DNA of 52,538 nucleotides from an uncultured Eubacteriales bacterium (GTDB lineage Bacteria; Bacillota; Clostridia; Peptostreptococcales; Anaerovoracaceae), in the NCBI GenBank assembly GCA_900315125.1, contig OMXT01000014.1, positions 1-52,538 on the forward strand, given 5' to 3'. The notes under the pieces are model-generated. The model did not search any database. It saw nothing but the letters and a program-made list of their open reading frames with translations, and had not been told where the DNA came from. The position numbers and the translations under genes are program-made. Shown one piece after another: positions 7,945 through 16,290 of the stretch. Position 1 is the first letter of the stretch; every line of letters begins with the position of its first letter.

Positions 7945-8790
7945 ATGCGAAAGAAAGGAATCAGGAGAATCATTGCCAGTGCGGCTGCCATCGGGCTTGT
8001 CCTGTCTTTGTGCGCCTGCTCCGGGAGCGGCAACGCGCCGGCGGGGCTGGAAAAGATGGGCGCTGTCACCGCAATGACCCGGGAAGCGGATTCCGGGACA
8101 AGAGGCACATTTGACGACCTGACAGGGATCGTCAGCGAAGGCAGCGGGCTAACCGCCGCCGGTTCCACAGAAGAAGTGCTCCAGAAGGTTGCCGGCGACG
8201 AAAACGCCATCGGTTACCTGACGCAGGACGCGGCAGACAAGTCCGTGAAGGTCCTGAAAGTAGAGGGCAAGTCCATAGACGATAAGGACTACCCCATGAC
8301 GCGTAAACTGTACCTTGTAAACAAAGGCAGTCTGAACGATCTGGAAAAAGAGTTTGTCACTTACGTTACAGGCAAGGGACAGGAGATCGTTGAGAAGGAG
8401 TTTGAGCCTGTAGGCAAGAGTAAGATGTTTCTGTCTCTTAAACCGAAGGGAACGATCCGCATCGCCGGATCGTCTTCCGAGGCGCCGGTCATGGAGAAGC
8501 TGGCCAAAGCCTATATGGCCATCAATCCCAACGCGAAGGTGACTGTCGAGACATCCGACTCCGGCACGGGAATCAATGACGCTCTGGAAGGAAAATGCGA
8601 CCTGGGCATGTCATCCCGCAGCCCCAAGAGCTATGAACAGAACCTGCTGACATTTACCCCAGTCGCCAAGGACCGCATCGCCGTGATCGTACCAGCCAGC
8701 AGCCCGCTGGAGGATATTACACTGGATCAGCTGAAGGCGATCTACACGGGCAAGGTAACCAAGTGGCCGGATCTGTTCGACCAGCAGTAA
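7945..8790 (+). CDS. PstS-like phosphate-binding lipoprotein with permuted lobes
   Basis: A 281-residue lipoprotein: basic start, hydrophobic core and lipobox LCAC with the lipid cysteine at C25. Residues ~38-157 match the second lobe of PstS (TREADSGTRGTF, AIGYLTQD, GKGQEIV). Residues ~169-281 match the first lobe (GTIRIAGSSSEAPVMEKL, TSDSGTGINDALEG, LGMSSR, LDQLKAIYTGKVTKW). The order is therefore the reverse of normal PstS. Many Clostridia have a longer PstS with lobe order 1-2-1; loss of the first copy would give this form. Phosphate-contact motifs of both lobes are present. No pstCAB genes follow. A Na/phosphate cotransporter starts 60 bases downstream, suggesting a partner or sensing role (inference). 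The start has GGGAGG just upstream. Confidence 0.85.
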   Translation: MRKKGIRRIIASAAAIGLVLSLCACSGSGNAPAGLEKMGAVTAMTREADSGTRGTFDDLTGIVSEGSGLTAAGSTEEVLQKVAGDENAIGYLTQDAADKSVKVLKVEGKSIDDKDYPMTRKLYLVNKGSLNDLEKEFVTYVTGKGQEIVEKEFEPVGKSKMFLSLKPKGTIRIAGSSSEAPVMEKLAKAYMAINPNAKVTVETSDSGTGINDALEGKCDLGMSSRSPKSYEQNLLTFTPVAKDRIAVIVPASSPLEDITLDQLKAIYTGKVTKWPDLFDQQ

Positions 8791-8850
8791 CGCTGCAGAT
8801 AATGCCGTAATCAACCAGACTATGCTTTGTAATACACAGGAGAGAGAATT

Positions 8851-10566
8851 ATGAACGAATACTTGCAAGTTATTTTCGGCCTGTTCGGAGGCCTGGCTGT
8901 CTTCCTCTACGGAATGAACCTGATGAGCGACAGCCTCCAGAAAGCCGCGGGAGAGCGGATGAAGGCGGTTCTGGGCGCCATGACCAGGAATCCGGTGCTG
9001 GGCGTCATTTCCGGCGCGCTGGTCACCGCCGTGCTGCAGTCCTCTTCCGCCACCACTGTTATGGCCATCGGTTTCGTGTCCGCGGGACTCATGTCCCTGC
9101 CCCAGGCCATTTCCATCATATTCGGAGCCAACATCGGCACGACCATGACCGCGCAGCTGATCGCATTTAAAATCAGCGACTACATTTACCCGATCATCTT
9201 CCTCGGATTCATCATCGGATTCATCGCCAAGAAGGAAAAGACCAAGTACATCGGAAACACCATCTTCTCCTTCGGCCTGCTGTTCCTGGGCATCGAGACC
9301 ATGGGCAACGTCATGAAGCCCCTGGCGTCCAGCCCCCTGTTCGTCAGCATGATCGAGCGGGTCGCGGACATCCCGGTACTGGGACTGCTTGTCGGAATGT
9401 GCATGACCCTCGTTGTGCAGTCCTCTTCCGCGACTATCGCCGTGCTGCAGAACTTCGCGGCCCAGGCACTGCCCGGGACCACCACGTCTATCATCGGCCT
9501 GGCCGGCGCCATCCCTGTGCTGCTGGGCGATAACATCGGAACCACTATCACCGCCGTTCTGGCATCTCTGGGACAGAGCCGAAACGCCAAGCGTACCGCG
9601 GCAGCCCACTGTCTGTTCAACATCTCCGGATCTCTGATCTTCATCTGGTTCGTCAAGCCCTACGCTCACCTGATCCAGATGATCTCGCCGAAAGGTCCGG
9701 AAATAGAAGTCATTTCCCGCCAGATCGCCAACGCTCATACTGGCTTCAACCTGACCATGACCATCGTATGGACCATCCTTATCGGTCTTATGGTCAAGAT
9801 CGTCATGAAGATCATCCCTCTGACGGAAGCAGAGAAAGCCCAGAGCCTGGGACCCAAGTACCTGGACGATTCCATCATCCACCAGCCTGCCCTGGCCCTG
9901 CACCTTGTATGTAAGGAAGTCATCCACTGCTCCGAGATCGCGAAGGACATGCTCCAGAGCCTGGCCGGCCTGTCCGCGGACAAGACCGCCGCGCTGGTCG
10001 CCTCGCTGCAGGAGAAACTGGCCCAGGAAGAAGGCCTGTCGAGCCGGATCAACGAATATGTATCGTCCATTTTCTCAGCCGGCACTCTGACAGAAAAGCA
10101 GTCATCCCAGGCTACAGGCGCATTGTTCGTGCTGAACGACATAGACCGGATCGCCCTGAACTCCTCACGCCTTGGCCAGGAGCTGGCCGACAGCGAAGAC
10201 GCCGGAGGGTCCATGCGCTTCAGTCAAGAGGCTATTGAAGAAATAAAGACCGCATCGGGGAGCGCCCAGGAAATGTACGAACGGCTGATCCATTCCCTTG
10301 TGGAAGGCCAGCCCATCAGCGATGAACAGCTGGCAGAGGACCGGCTCAAGGTACTTACCCAGACCGACAGCCTGCGGGACGACCACATGAAGCGTGTGGC
10401 CCGGGGCGAGTGCGACGCCCGCAAGACCGCGTCCTACAACAACATGGTCACATCCCTGAACCGCATCGGAAACTCCTGCATCAACATTGCGGACTTCTCC
10501 AACAAACGCATGGATTTCAGCGCCCTCCTCACCGAACCGGAGGACCGCAAGGAGTCTGACGCATAG
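8851..10566 (+). CDS. Na+/phosphate cotransporter (NptA/PNaS family) with PhoU-like tail
   Basis: A 571-residue membrane protein of the Na/Pi cotransporter family. The two inverted halves each carry a QSSSA signature (VTAVLQSSSATT and LVVQSSSATIAV) and a GANIGTT/GDNIGTT motif. Eight or so hydrophobic segments span residues 5-320. Residues ~340-560 are helical and hydrophilic, like the PhoU domain found in bacterial members. ATG at 8851 follows an AGGAGAGAG site. It lies 60 bases after the permuted PstS-like lipoprotein on the same strand, with no terminator seen between them. A strong terminator at 10612 ends the unit. Bacterial members import phosphate, and the family role is well established. 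Confidence 0.92.
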   Translation: MNEYLQVIFGLFGGLAVFLYGMNLMSDSLQKAAGERMKAVLGAMTRNPVLGVISGALVTAVLQSSSATTVMAIGFVSAGLMSLPQAISIIFGANIGTTMTAQLIAFKISDYIYPIIFLGFIIGFIAKKEKTKYIGNTIFSFGLLFLGIETMGNVMKPLASSPLFVSMIERVADIPVLGLLVGMCMTLVVQSSSATIAVLQNFAAQALPGTTTSIIGLAGAIPVLLGDNIGTTITAVLASLGQSRNAKRTAAAHCLFNISGSLIFIWFVKPYAHLIQMISPKGPEIEVISRQIANAHTGFNLTMTIVWTILIGLMVKIVMKIIPLTEAEKAQSLGPKYLDDSIIHQPALALHLVCKEVIHCSEIAKDMLQSLAGLSADKTAALVASLQEKLAQEEGLSSRINEYVSSIFSAGTLTEKQSSQATGALFVLNDIDRIALNSSRLGQELADSEDAGGSMRFSQEAIEEIKTASGSAQEMYERLIHSLVEGQPISDEQLAEDRLKVLTQTDSLRDDHMKRVARGECDARKTASYNNMVTSLNRIGNSCINIADFSNKRMDFSALLTEPEDRKESDA

Positions 10567-10611
10567 ACAACAAAGGCATGACCTGCCATTTATCCACCTT
10601 CCACTAATGCC

Positions 10612-10651
10612 GGAACGGGGCCGCCCCTTTACTTCAGGGCGGCCCCGTTCC
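10612..10651. terminator. Strong bidirectional terminator
   Basis: GGAACGGGGCCGCCC (10612-10626) pairs perfectly over 15 bases with 10637-10651 across a 10-base loop, followed by GTTTCTGTT. It separates two convergent genes. A motif-like stretch ACAACAAAGGCATGACCTGC lies just before it at 10568. Confidence 0.8.
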
Positions 10652-10670
10652 GTTTCTGTTATCTCTGCTG

Positions 10671-11339
10671 CTATCTGGCGGACAGTATATCCTTCATCTG
10701 CTTTGCCGCAGAAGGAATCGTACCGAATATCTCATTCTCAGGGAAGTGATATTTGGTATTGCGGTTCTTCATCGTTACCACCGGAACGCCGAATACCAGC
10801 GCCAGGCCTGCCGCAGCGCCGATCCATCCGAATACGATATCCATGGTCGTTACCATATTATTGCTGGTCAGGTACCACATGGTATATATCGCCAGAGGAA
10901 GCTGAATGAACAAAGACACGGCTCCGCCGGGATTATACAGTCTCTTCGTTCGGATGGGCTGCATGATGCAGTGGGCCAGTACCTGAAGGGAGCCGCTGCA
11001 TGCCTGGGCGATGACCAGCCACATGACATGGGGGAAGAATATGGGTATGATATAGAACGCGTAGCATGTAAATACATTATCAAAGAAGCAGAGCTGCGGG
11101 TTGAAGGGATAATGGTTATAATCTTTCTTCTCTCCCATCAGCAGGATATTGGCATATCCGGCAAAGCCCCCGGGCCAGCCGTATTCCTCTACCTGGTGGA
11201 CAAGCATGGCCATCCATGCGAAGACCATGATCGTCTGCATGTGCTCCAGGTGATCCACCCCATAGAATCCCATAAAGAACGCTAATGCGACGAAGATGAT
11301 TCCGCCGATCCACCACCAGTGTTCGCGCCAGTACTTCAT
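10671..11339 (-). CDS. HXXEE-domain membrane protein of unknown function
   Basis: A 222-residue protein with five to six hydrophobic segments. The motif HQVEEYGWPGGF carries the HxxEE signature of PF13787 shortly after the second segment, and histidines recur (HVMW, LAHCIMQP) as if binding metal or cofactor in the membrane. The function of the family is unknown. ATG at 11339 is preferred: GAGGAG lies about 10 bases upstream. Codons further upstream have no site. It is a single-gene unit, convergent with the Na/Pi cotransporter gene and followed by the shared terminator at 10612. Confidence 0.75.
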   Translation of the reverse strand: MKYWREHWWWIGGIIFVALAFFMGFYGVDHLEHMQTIMVFAWMAMLVHQVEEYGWPGGFAGYANILLMGEKKDYNHYPFNPQLCFFDNVFTCYAFYIIPIFFPHVMWLVIAQACSGSLQVLAHCIMQPIRTKRLYNPGGAVSLFIQLPLAIYTMWYLTSNNMVTTMDIVFGWIGAAAGLALVFGVPVVTMKNRNTKYHFPENEIFGTIPSAAKQMKDILSAR

Positions 11340-11469
11340 AACAATACATCTCCTCTCAGTCTGAATACTTACCGGATTTCTCTGTTTATCCGACACCCTG
11401 TTGTACTGTTAATGTACCACCGCTGTATTTCCTGAACAATCAACAGATTTTCCGAATGTGTCGAAACGC

Positions 11470-11490
11470 GGCCGGTCAGGGCTTTGTTCC
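11470..11490 (+). repeat. Dispersed motif copy, near-consensus
   Basis: Exact CCGGTCAGGGCTTTGTTCC beside the A-run (11493-11498) that forms the T tail of the hslO terminator. It is intergenic, between the HXXEE gene and hslO. Confidence 0.7.
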
Positions 11491-11498
11491 ATAAAAAA

Positions 11499-11531
11499 GA
11501 CCGCCTGGAAGAGCGTATCTCCCAGGCAGTC
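11499..11531 (-). terminator. hslO terminator
   Basis: GACCGCCTGG (11499-11508) pairs with CCAGGCAGTC (11522-11531), one G-T pair. On the minus strand the stem is followed by TTTTTT, 14 bases after the hslO stop. Confidence 0.8.
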
Positions 11532-11544
11532 CTGCGGTATAATC

Positions 11545-12528
11545 TTATTTTTCTGTATCCTGCACTGCAGCAGCCAGCTTTTCTGCGGCACGGCGGGCCA
11601 GAATCTCTTTCAGCTCGTCCACGCCGAAGGTATAGGCAGTGTTGCAGAAGTAGCACTTGACCTCAATCTCCTTGCCGTCGTCGATCATCTCCTGCAGGTC
11701 TTTGCGCTGCAGTGCGGCGAGGGCGCGGCTCACCCGTTCCTTGCTGCAGTTGCAGTGATAGGTCACAGGGTCTTTCTCCGTGATCTCCGGATCCAGTCCT
11801 GCCAGCACCTGCCCCAGAATTTCCTCGGGGAGCATACCCTGATCCATCATCGTCGTCACAGGGGGCATGCCGCTGATATTCTGCTCCAGCCGGCTGATCG
11901 CTTCTTCCGGGCAGCCGGGCATGAGCTGGATGATAAAGCCGCCGGCGTGACGGACGGACTGGTTCCGGTTCACCATGACGCCAAGGCCTACCGCCGAGGG
12001 CACCTGCTCCGACGAAGTGAAGTAATAAGCAAGATCGTCGCCGATCTCACCGGTCTGAAGGGGCACCATGCCGGAATAGGGCTCTTTCAGGCCCAGGTCC
12101 ATGACAACGCTCAGCGTACCCTGACCCATGGCGCCGCCCACATCCAGCTTGCCGTTTTCCTTCAGGGGCAGGATCACGGCAGGATTTGCAGGATAGCCTT
12201 TCACATGGAAGGCGCCGTCGGATGTGACCGTCAATCCACGGCCTGGTCCGTCGCCCCGGATCTGGAGCGTCAGGATATCATCCTCATTCTTCATCATCGT
12301 GCCCATCATTGCCCCTGCGGACAGGAGCCTGCCCATAGCCGCAGTCATGACCGGCGTTGTCTTATGGATCTGACGGGACTCCTCTGCAATTTCCGTCGCT
12401 TTAACTGCGAAAGCCCGGATCTGCAGATCTGCGGCGGTTCCTCTTACTACGTAATCGCCGATGTTGCTGTCATTAATATTCTTATCGCTGGCATTCTTTC
12501 CGTTTGTATTCATTTCGCTGGTATTCAT
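11545..12528 (-). CDS. hslO: Redox-regulated chaperone Hsp33
   Basis: A 327-residue Hsp33, the cytosolic holdase switched on by oxidation and unfolding. The N-terminal fold begins at YVVRGTAADLQIRAFAV and includes RLLSAGAMMGTMMK and GDGPGRGL. The C-terminal zinc switch has the four cysteines of the family as CNC (HCNCSKERVSRAL) and CYFC (VKCYFCNTAYTF). The first ~25 residues form a low-complexity Asn/Lys/Asp/Ser stretch (MNTSEMNTNGKNASD) absent from typical family members of about 290 residues. ATG at 12528 follows AGGAGG closely, which supports the long form. A promoter with TATAAT lies about 210 bases upstream and a terminator directly follows, so it is transcribed alone. Confidence 0.93.
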   Translation of the reverse strand: MNTSEMNTNGKNASDKNINDSNIGDYVVRGTAADLQIRAFAVKATEIAEESRQIHKTTPVMTAAMGRLLSAGAMMGTMMKNEDDILTLQIRGDGPGRGLTVTSDGAFHVKGYPANPAVILPLKENGKLDVGGAMGQGTLSVVMDLGLKEPYSGMVPLQTGEIGDDLAYYFTSSEQVPSAVGLGVMVNRNQSVRHAGGFIIQLMPGCPEEAISRLEQNISGMPPVTTMMDQGMLPEEILGQVLAGLDPEITEKDPVTYHCNCSKERVSRALAALQRKDLQEMIDDGKEIEVKCYFCNTAYTFGVDELKEILARRAAEKLAAAVQDTEK

Positions 12529-12581
12529 TCAGTTTCCTCCTGGTTTGCATTCTCTGATATTGCCCCGTGCCTCCTCTTGTC

Positions 12582-12621
12582 CTTACTGCCTTACTGCCTT
12601 GCTGCCTTGCTGCCTTGCTGC
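12582..12621. repeat. Octanucleotide tandem repeat in the hslO leader
   Basis: Five 8-base units run CTTACTGC, CTTACTGC, then CTTGCTGC three times, with a broken sixth. They lie in the untranslated leader of hslO between its promoter and ribosome site. Copy number may vary by slippage. Confidence 0.8.
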
Positions 12622-12735
12622 CTTGTGCCCGGCTGGGGTCTCCAAGCAGGGTTCCACGCATCCGCCCATGGACGATCTGCACCCTTGCGCCAGGTGGGTG
12701 CCCTTGCGCTCAATGTCCTTATGCTCGGTGCCCTT

Positions 12736-12764
12736 ATTATATACACAGAATGATCCCAGCGCAA
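12736..12764 (-). promoter_or_regulatory. Putative hslO promoter
   Basis: On the minus strand TTGCGC (12764-12759) and TATAAT (12741-12736) are 17 bases apart. The predicted leader of about 200 bases contains the octamer repeat. Confidence 0.5.
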
Positions 12765-12790
12765 ACCAAATCAATTGGCTCACAGGTGGG

Positions 12791-13229
12791 CCGCATCGCC
12801 CGGGGATCCTATGGTTTTCGTGGTGACTGCCTTAGCCGATCCGTGAAATACGACCATCTCGCGATTAGCCGGGCCGCGTCGCCACCGAATCCTATGCTTT
12901 CCGTGGCGATACCGAAAGCGAATCTGCGAAATACGACCTTCTCACGATTTAGCCGCCTGCATCGCCACCGAATCCGGTGGTTTCCGTGGTGACTGCAGCA
13001 GCGGATCTGCCAAATCCGACCATCCCGCGATTTAACCGGCCGCATCGCCACCGGATCCATTGCTTTCCGTGGCGATACCGAAAGCGGATCTGCGAAATCC
13101 CATGGTCTCGCCATTTAGCCGCCTGCATCGCCACCGGATCCGGTGGTTTTCGTGGTGACTGCCTTAGCCGATCCGTGAAATACAACCATCTCGCGATTAG
13201 CCGGGCCGCGTCGCCCCGGGATCCGATTT
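12791..13229. repeat. 83-bp tandem repeat array, about five units
   Basis: The anchor C(C/T)GC(A/G)TCGCC starts at 12791, 12874, 12957, 13040, 13123 and 13206, an exact 83-base period. Units alternate between a form with TTTCGTGGTGACTGC and one with TTTCCGTGGCGATACCG, so the higher-order period is 166. All six frames lack a supported gene. A related array in the opposite orientation is at 45597-45890. The rest of 12622-13386 holds only the two flanking promoters. Confidence 0.9.
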
Positions 13230-13329
13230 CTTCAAATGTGTCCGGTCTAACAGACCATGGCGAAACGAATCAGATAAATATCTCCAGGATATCAGGCCGA
13301 GTTATAAACCAATTAAATCAGTAGGATAC

Positions 13330-13358
13330 TGGACATTCAGTCTTCACTTTAGTATAAT
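13330..13358 (+). promoter_or_regulatory. Putative azlCD promoter
   Basis: TGGACA (13330-13335) and TATAAT (13353-13358) are separated by 17 bases, 29 bases before the azlC start codon and just ahead of its AAGGAGG site. Confidence 0.6.
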
Positions 13359-13386
13359 CAGATTATCATTCAAGGAGGAGCACAAA

Positions 13387-14358
13387 GTGGAAAAAGGCAG
13401 ACGAAATGAACTGAATAATGGCGGCGCCCAGGCATCTGAGCAGGAAAAGCAATCCGCTGCAAACCAATCTGCTTCCCGCAATACAAACCAATCCGCGTCT
13501 CGCAATGCAAACCAATCCGCGTCTCGCAATACAAACCAATCCGCGTCTCGCAATGGGTCCCAGTCTGCGTCCTGCACCGCCTATAAATCAGAAAACCAGT
13601 CTGCCTTCCGCACCGCCTTCCGCAAGTCCATCCCTATCATGTGCAGCTACCTGTTCGTCAGCATGGCCTACGGGCTCATGATGAACCAGGCCGGGCTGCG
13701 GTGGTACTATGCTTTGTTCGCCAGCCTCACAATATATACCGGGGCATTCCAGTTCGTGCTCATCACGTTTCTCAGCAGCGGCGCGTCCCTGCTGACCATC
13801 GGGCTGACCGCCTTCCTCATGAACAGCCGCCAGACGTTCTATAGTCTGACTTTTCTCGAAGAGTTCAAGCAGATGGGCCGGCGCACGCCCTATATGATCC
13901 AGACCATGACCGACGAAACCTATGCCGTGAACTGCACGCTGGATCCGGATGACCCAAACCGCAAGGACACCATGTTCTGGCTGGCATTGCTGAGCCGCGT
14001 ATACTGGATGACCGGCGCGGTGGCGGGCGGCGTGCTGGGTCAGGTCATTCCCTTCGATCTGACGGGCATCGACTTCTGCATGACTGCGCTGTTCATTACC
14101 ATACTCATGGATCAGTGGGAAAAGCAGCGGGAACAGCATGAGAGCCACCTGCCTCCCGTTACGGGCGCAATCGTGGGAATCGCCTGCCTTTTGATCTTCG
14201 GTAAACAAAGGTTTATTCTGCCGGCTCTCCTCCTCGTCTCGGGCATCCTCCTCGCGGCAGAGCGTATGGGGAAAGCGAAGAAGGCAGGCACACCAGGGCG
14301 AGCGGGCGGGAACAAAGCCCCGGCTGGCACGGGCGACACGAAGGAGGCGAAGGAATGA
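13387..14358 (+). CDS. azlC: AzlC-family branched-chain amino acid exporter subunit
   Basis: A 323-residue protein. Residues ~75-300 match AzlC, the large membrane subunit of the AzlCD exporter (AzlC is tied to azaleucine resistance in B. subtilis): SIPIMCSYLFVSMAYG, YTGAFQFVLITFLS, LMNSRQTFYSLTFL and TDETYAVN. The first ~70 residues are an unusual hydrophilic leader. Four 24-base repeats at 13462-13557 encode NQSASRN plus T, A or G, and the base repeat is nearly exact. The last ~25 residues are Gly/Ala/Lys-rich and include a dispersed motif copy (14308-14328). Typical AzlC is about 235-250 residues, so both ends are additions. The start is GTG at 13387, supported by AAGGAGG just upstream. 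It overlaps azlD by ATGA. Confidence 0.88.
   Translation: MEKGRRNELNNGGAQASEQEKQSAANQSASRNTNQSASRNANQSASRNTNQSASRNGSQSASCTAYKSENQSAFRTAFRKSIPIMCSYLFVSMAYGLMMNQAGLRWYYALFASLTIYTGAFQFVLITFLSSGASLLTIGLTAFLMNSRQTFYSLTFLEEFKQMGRRTPYMIQTMTDETYAVNCTLDPDDPNRKDTMFWLALLSRVYWMTGAVAGGVLGQVIPFDLTGIDFCMTALFITILMDQWEKQREQHESHLPPVTGAIVGIACLLIFGKQRFILPALLLVSGILLAAERMGKAKKAGTPGRAGGNKAPAGTGDTKEAKE
14308..14328 (-). repeat. Dispersed motif copy inside the azlC 3' end
   Basis: GGGAACAAAGCCCCGGCTGG, the inverse of the consensus, codes for GGNKAPAG. The same peptide, GNKAPAG, arises from the glnL copy at 7164-7185. Confidence 0.6.
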
Positions 14359-14681
14359 CCAGTTCTGCAATCACAATTGTTCTTACCATACTCATGGCGG
14401 CTGCCATCACATTCGGACTAAGGGCTTTGCCTTTCCTGGTCTTTCGGGGCGAGCGGACCATGCCTGCCTGGCTGGACCGGCTGGGGCAGATGCTGCCCTC
14501 TGCCATCATGGCTGTACTGGTAGTCTACTGCCTGAAGGACATACCGGACGGCGGCGACGGCGCCTGGGCCGGCGCCGCCGCCGCACTGGCCACTGCCGCA
14601 CTGTACAAATGGCGCCATAACACGTTCCTTGCCATCGTCGGCGGCACGGCAGTCTATATGATACTGCTCCGTTTATTGTGA
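14355..14681 (+). CDS. azlD: AzlD-family branched-chain amino acid exporter subunit
   Basis: A 108-residue small membrane protein of the AzlD family, which partners AzlC. Four hydrophobic segments are visible, with the family stretch TFGLRALPFLVFRG near residue 20, then LPSAIMAVLVVYCLKD and KWRHNTFLAIVGGTAVYM. Length is normal for the family. Its ATG overlaps the azlC stop by four bases, so translation is coupled and the two are made together. Export of branched-chain amino acids is the family role; the substrate is not visible in the sequence. Confidence 0.9.
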   Translation: MTSSAITIVLTILMAAAITFGLRALPFLVFRGERTMPAWLDRLGQMLPSAIMAVLVVYCLKDIPDGGDGAWAGAAAALATAALYKWRHNTFLAIVGGTAVYMILLRLL

Positions 14682-14877
14682 TCCGCAGGGCGGATCTGTT
14701 CGCAGCGAGCTGTCGCAGAACCTCTCAAAAATCCACAAAAAAAAGGATGCCCTGCATGGTGACGCGCAGAGACATCCCTCCGCTCAGAAAAGAGCGGGCA
14801 AATATATAGAAAGGGCGTTTAACAAGGGATCCGGGTGACCCTGCCGGCCGGGAGAACATCCGGCGGCAGAGGATCCC
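14680..14877. other. Structured convergent intergenic region
   Basis: Several hairpins fill the gap between azlD and the aminotransferase-like gene. GATCCGC at 14680 pairs with 14690-14696, CCGCTC/GAGCGG at about 14778-14793, and GGGATCC at 14829 pairs with GGATCCC ending at 14877 around an inner CTGCCG/GGCAG stem. On the minus strand the last is followed by TTGTTAAA. They are probably terminators for both converging genes. No coding is seen. Confidence 0.5.
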
Positions 14878-14899
14878 ATGAATAATTGGAAACGGGGAG

Positions 14900-16045
14900 T
14901 TATGCGCCCATGACTGCATTTTCAGCGGACGTTCCGGTCAGGCGAACGCCCATGGCTTCCAGGCTTTCTTCCAGTGCGCGGCTCAGACCTTCCGCATCGT
15001 TGAAACAGCCTTCCCCAAGGCTGCTGAGTCGGAATACAGAACTGTCCGGGGAGCTTCCCGAATAAATGGTATACCCTCTGGCCTTTAACATTTCCTGCAG
15101 GAGCGGCAGCGAAAACCGCGGGTTGTTCGGGCAGAGCACGCTGACTACAAGATGGGACTGGTAAACCAGCGGAACCGCCATCTGAAATCCCATGCGGATG
15201 AGCCCGCGGCAAAGGGTGTCCCACTTTGCCCGATAGCGGAGCCAGCGGGCGAATTCGCCTTCCAGGAAATAATCCTGCAGTCCCTGCCATGTATCGCGCA
15301 CGGTCTGAACCGGCAGCAGCGACCCCAATTTTCCCAGATCCTGTACCGCCTGATACTGCTGATACAGATTGCAGCAGCCAGACCGGGCCGGGCAGTCCTT
15401 CGACAGCTCCAGCAGATCCTTTTTTCCGAGAACAAAGGCAAGACCGGTGCAGGACGCCAGTCCTTCCCGGGCGGAACCGATCAGAAAATCCAGACAGTCC
15501 TCATTCACATCAATGGGAAGGATAGCAAAGGCGGACGAAACATCGGCAATCATGACTTTGTTATAGCGATGAGCTATGCTTCCGATCTCCTTTACGGGAT
15601 TCAGCACGCCGGTGTCTGTCTCGTGCATGCAGCAGTAGACCGCAGAGATCCGCGGATCCCGCTGCAGCGCAAGCTCCAGGGCGCCCGTATCAAGGGGCCT
15701 GTCCAGAGGCATCCGCAGCTCACTGTAATCTATGTGATAATTCCGCGCCGCTTCCGCTGCGCGGGCAGCGGAGGAACCGTTGTTCAGGATCAGGATCCTG
15801 CCCTGCTCCGGTACAAGAGAACTGACGCAGGCGTCGATGCAGACCGCGCTGGATCCGCAGAACGGGATCGCCGCATACTCCTCCGGGTCTCCGTGAACGA
15901 CTCGCAGCAGGTCTTCTTCCACCTCCTGCATGATTGTGCAGAAATCTCTATCGCTCGGGTTGAATGTCCTTTCGCTCTTGCAGAAATCATACATTTCCGG
16001 AGCGGTGCTCATCATTCGTTCCACTGTATCTACCTCTGCTTTCAT
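14900..16045 (-). CDS. PhnW-like class V aminotransferase fold protein lacking the PLP lysine
   Basis: A 381-residue fold-type I protein closest to 2-aminoethylphosphonate-type class V aminotransferases. Retained landmarks are FCGSSAVCIDACVSSLVP, LILNNG, HETDTGVLNPV (H141) and the PLP-ring aspartate in ADVSSAFAILPIDV (D168). The PLP lysine of the family lies in a SANK motif shortly before a G-(L/F)-x-FV strand. Here the aligned stretch is SAREGLASCTGLAFV, putting Glu194 where lysine belongs; the codon at 15464-15466 is GAA. K208 and K209 lie nearby but on the far side of the strand. As a transaminase it should be inactive. A non-catalytic or substrate-binding role, or a displaced lysine, is possible. 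It stands alone with no phosphonate genes nearby. Confidence 0.72.
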   Translation of the reverse strand: MKAEVDTVERMMSTAPEMYDFCKSERTFNPSDRDFCTIMQEVEEDLLRVVHGDPEEYAAIPFCGSSAVCIDACVSSLVPEQGRILILNNGSSAARAAEAARNYHIDYSELRMPLDRPLDTGALELALQRDPRISAVYCCMHETDTGVLNPVKEIGSIAHRYNKVMIADVSSAFAILPIDVNEDCLDFLIGSAREGLASCTGLAFVLGKKDLLELSKDCPARSGCCNLYQQYQAVQDLGKLGSLLPVQTVRDTWQGLQDYFLEGEFARWLRYRAKWDTLCRGLIRMGFQMAVPLVYQSHLVVSVLCPNNPRFSLPLLQEMLKARGYTIYSGSSPDSSVFRLSSLGEGCFNDAEGLSRALEESLEAMGVRLTGTSAENAVMGA

Positions 16046-16290
16046 CTTCTTGTCGGCAGCAGCCTCTTGCGGCTTACTACCTCTTCGGGTTTACCACATC
16101 ATTGGAGTTCTTTCGTTTACAGTATACGGGCTGAAGGTAAACGGAATAATATTCTTTCTTAAAATCAAGTTGAAATCTGCTGGTCTTTGTCCCAGACACT
16201 CACCAGCACGCTGATATTGTCTACCCGGGCTTCTTTCATTACAGAATGGACGTATCTCATTATGTAAAAGCATTTTCATATAATCGATTT
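16046..16290. other. Intergenic interval with one GTCTACC word
   Basis: Divergent region between the aminotransferase-like gene and the antitoxin gene. It contains a single GTCTACCCGGGC at about 16216, matching the word of the 84-bp repeats, and AT-rich DNA. No gene or clear promoter for the minus-strand gene was identified. Confidence 0.4.

Noticed and set aside
15430-15455. Dispersed motif copy in the PhnW-like gene
   Set aside because: It encodes the conserved GLAFVL strand of the fold, and the match is partial.
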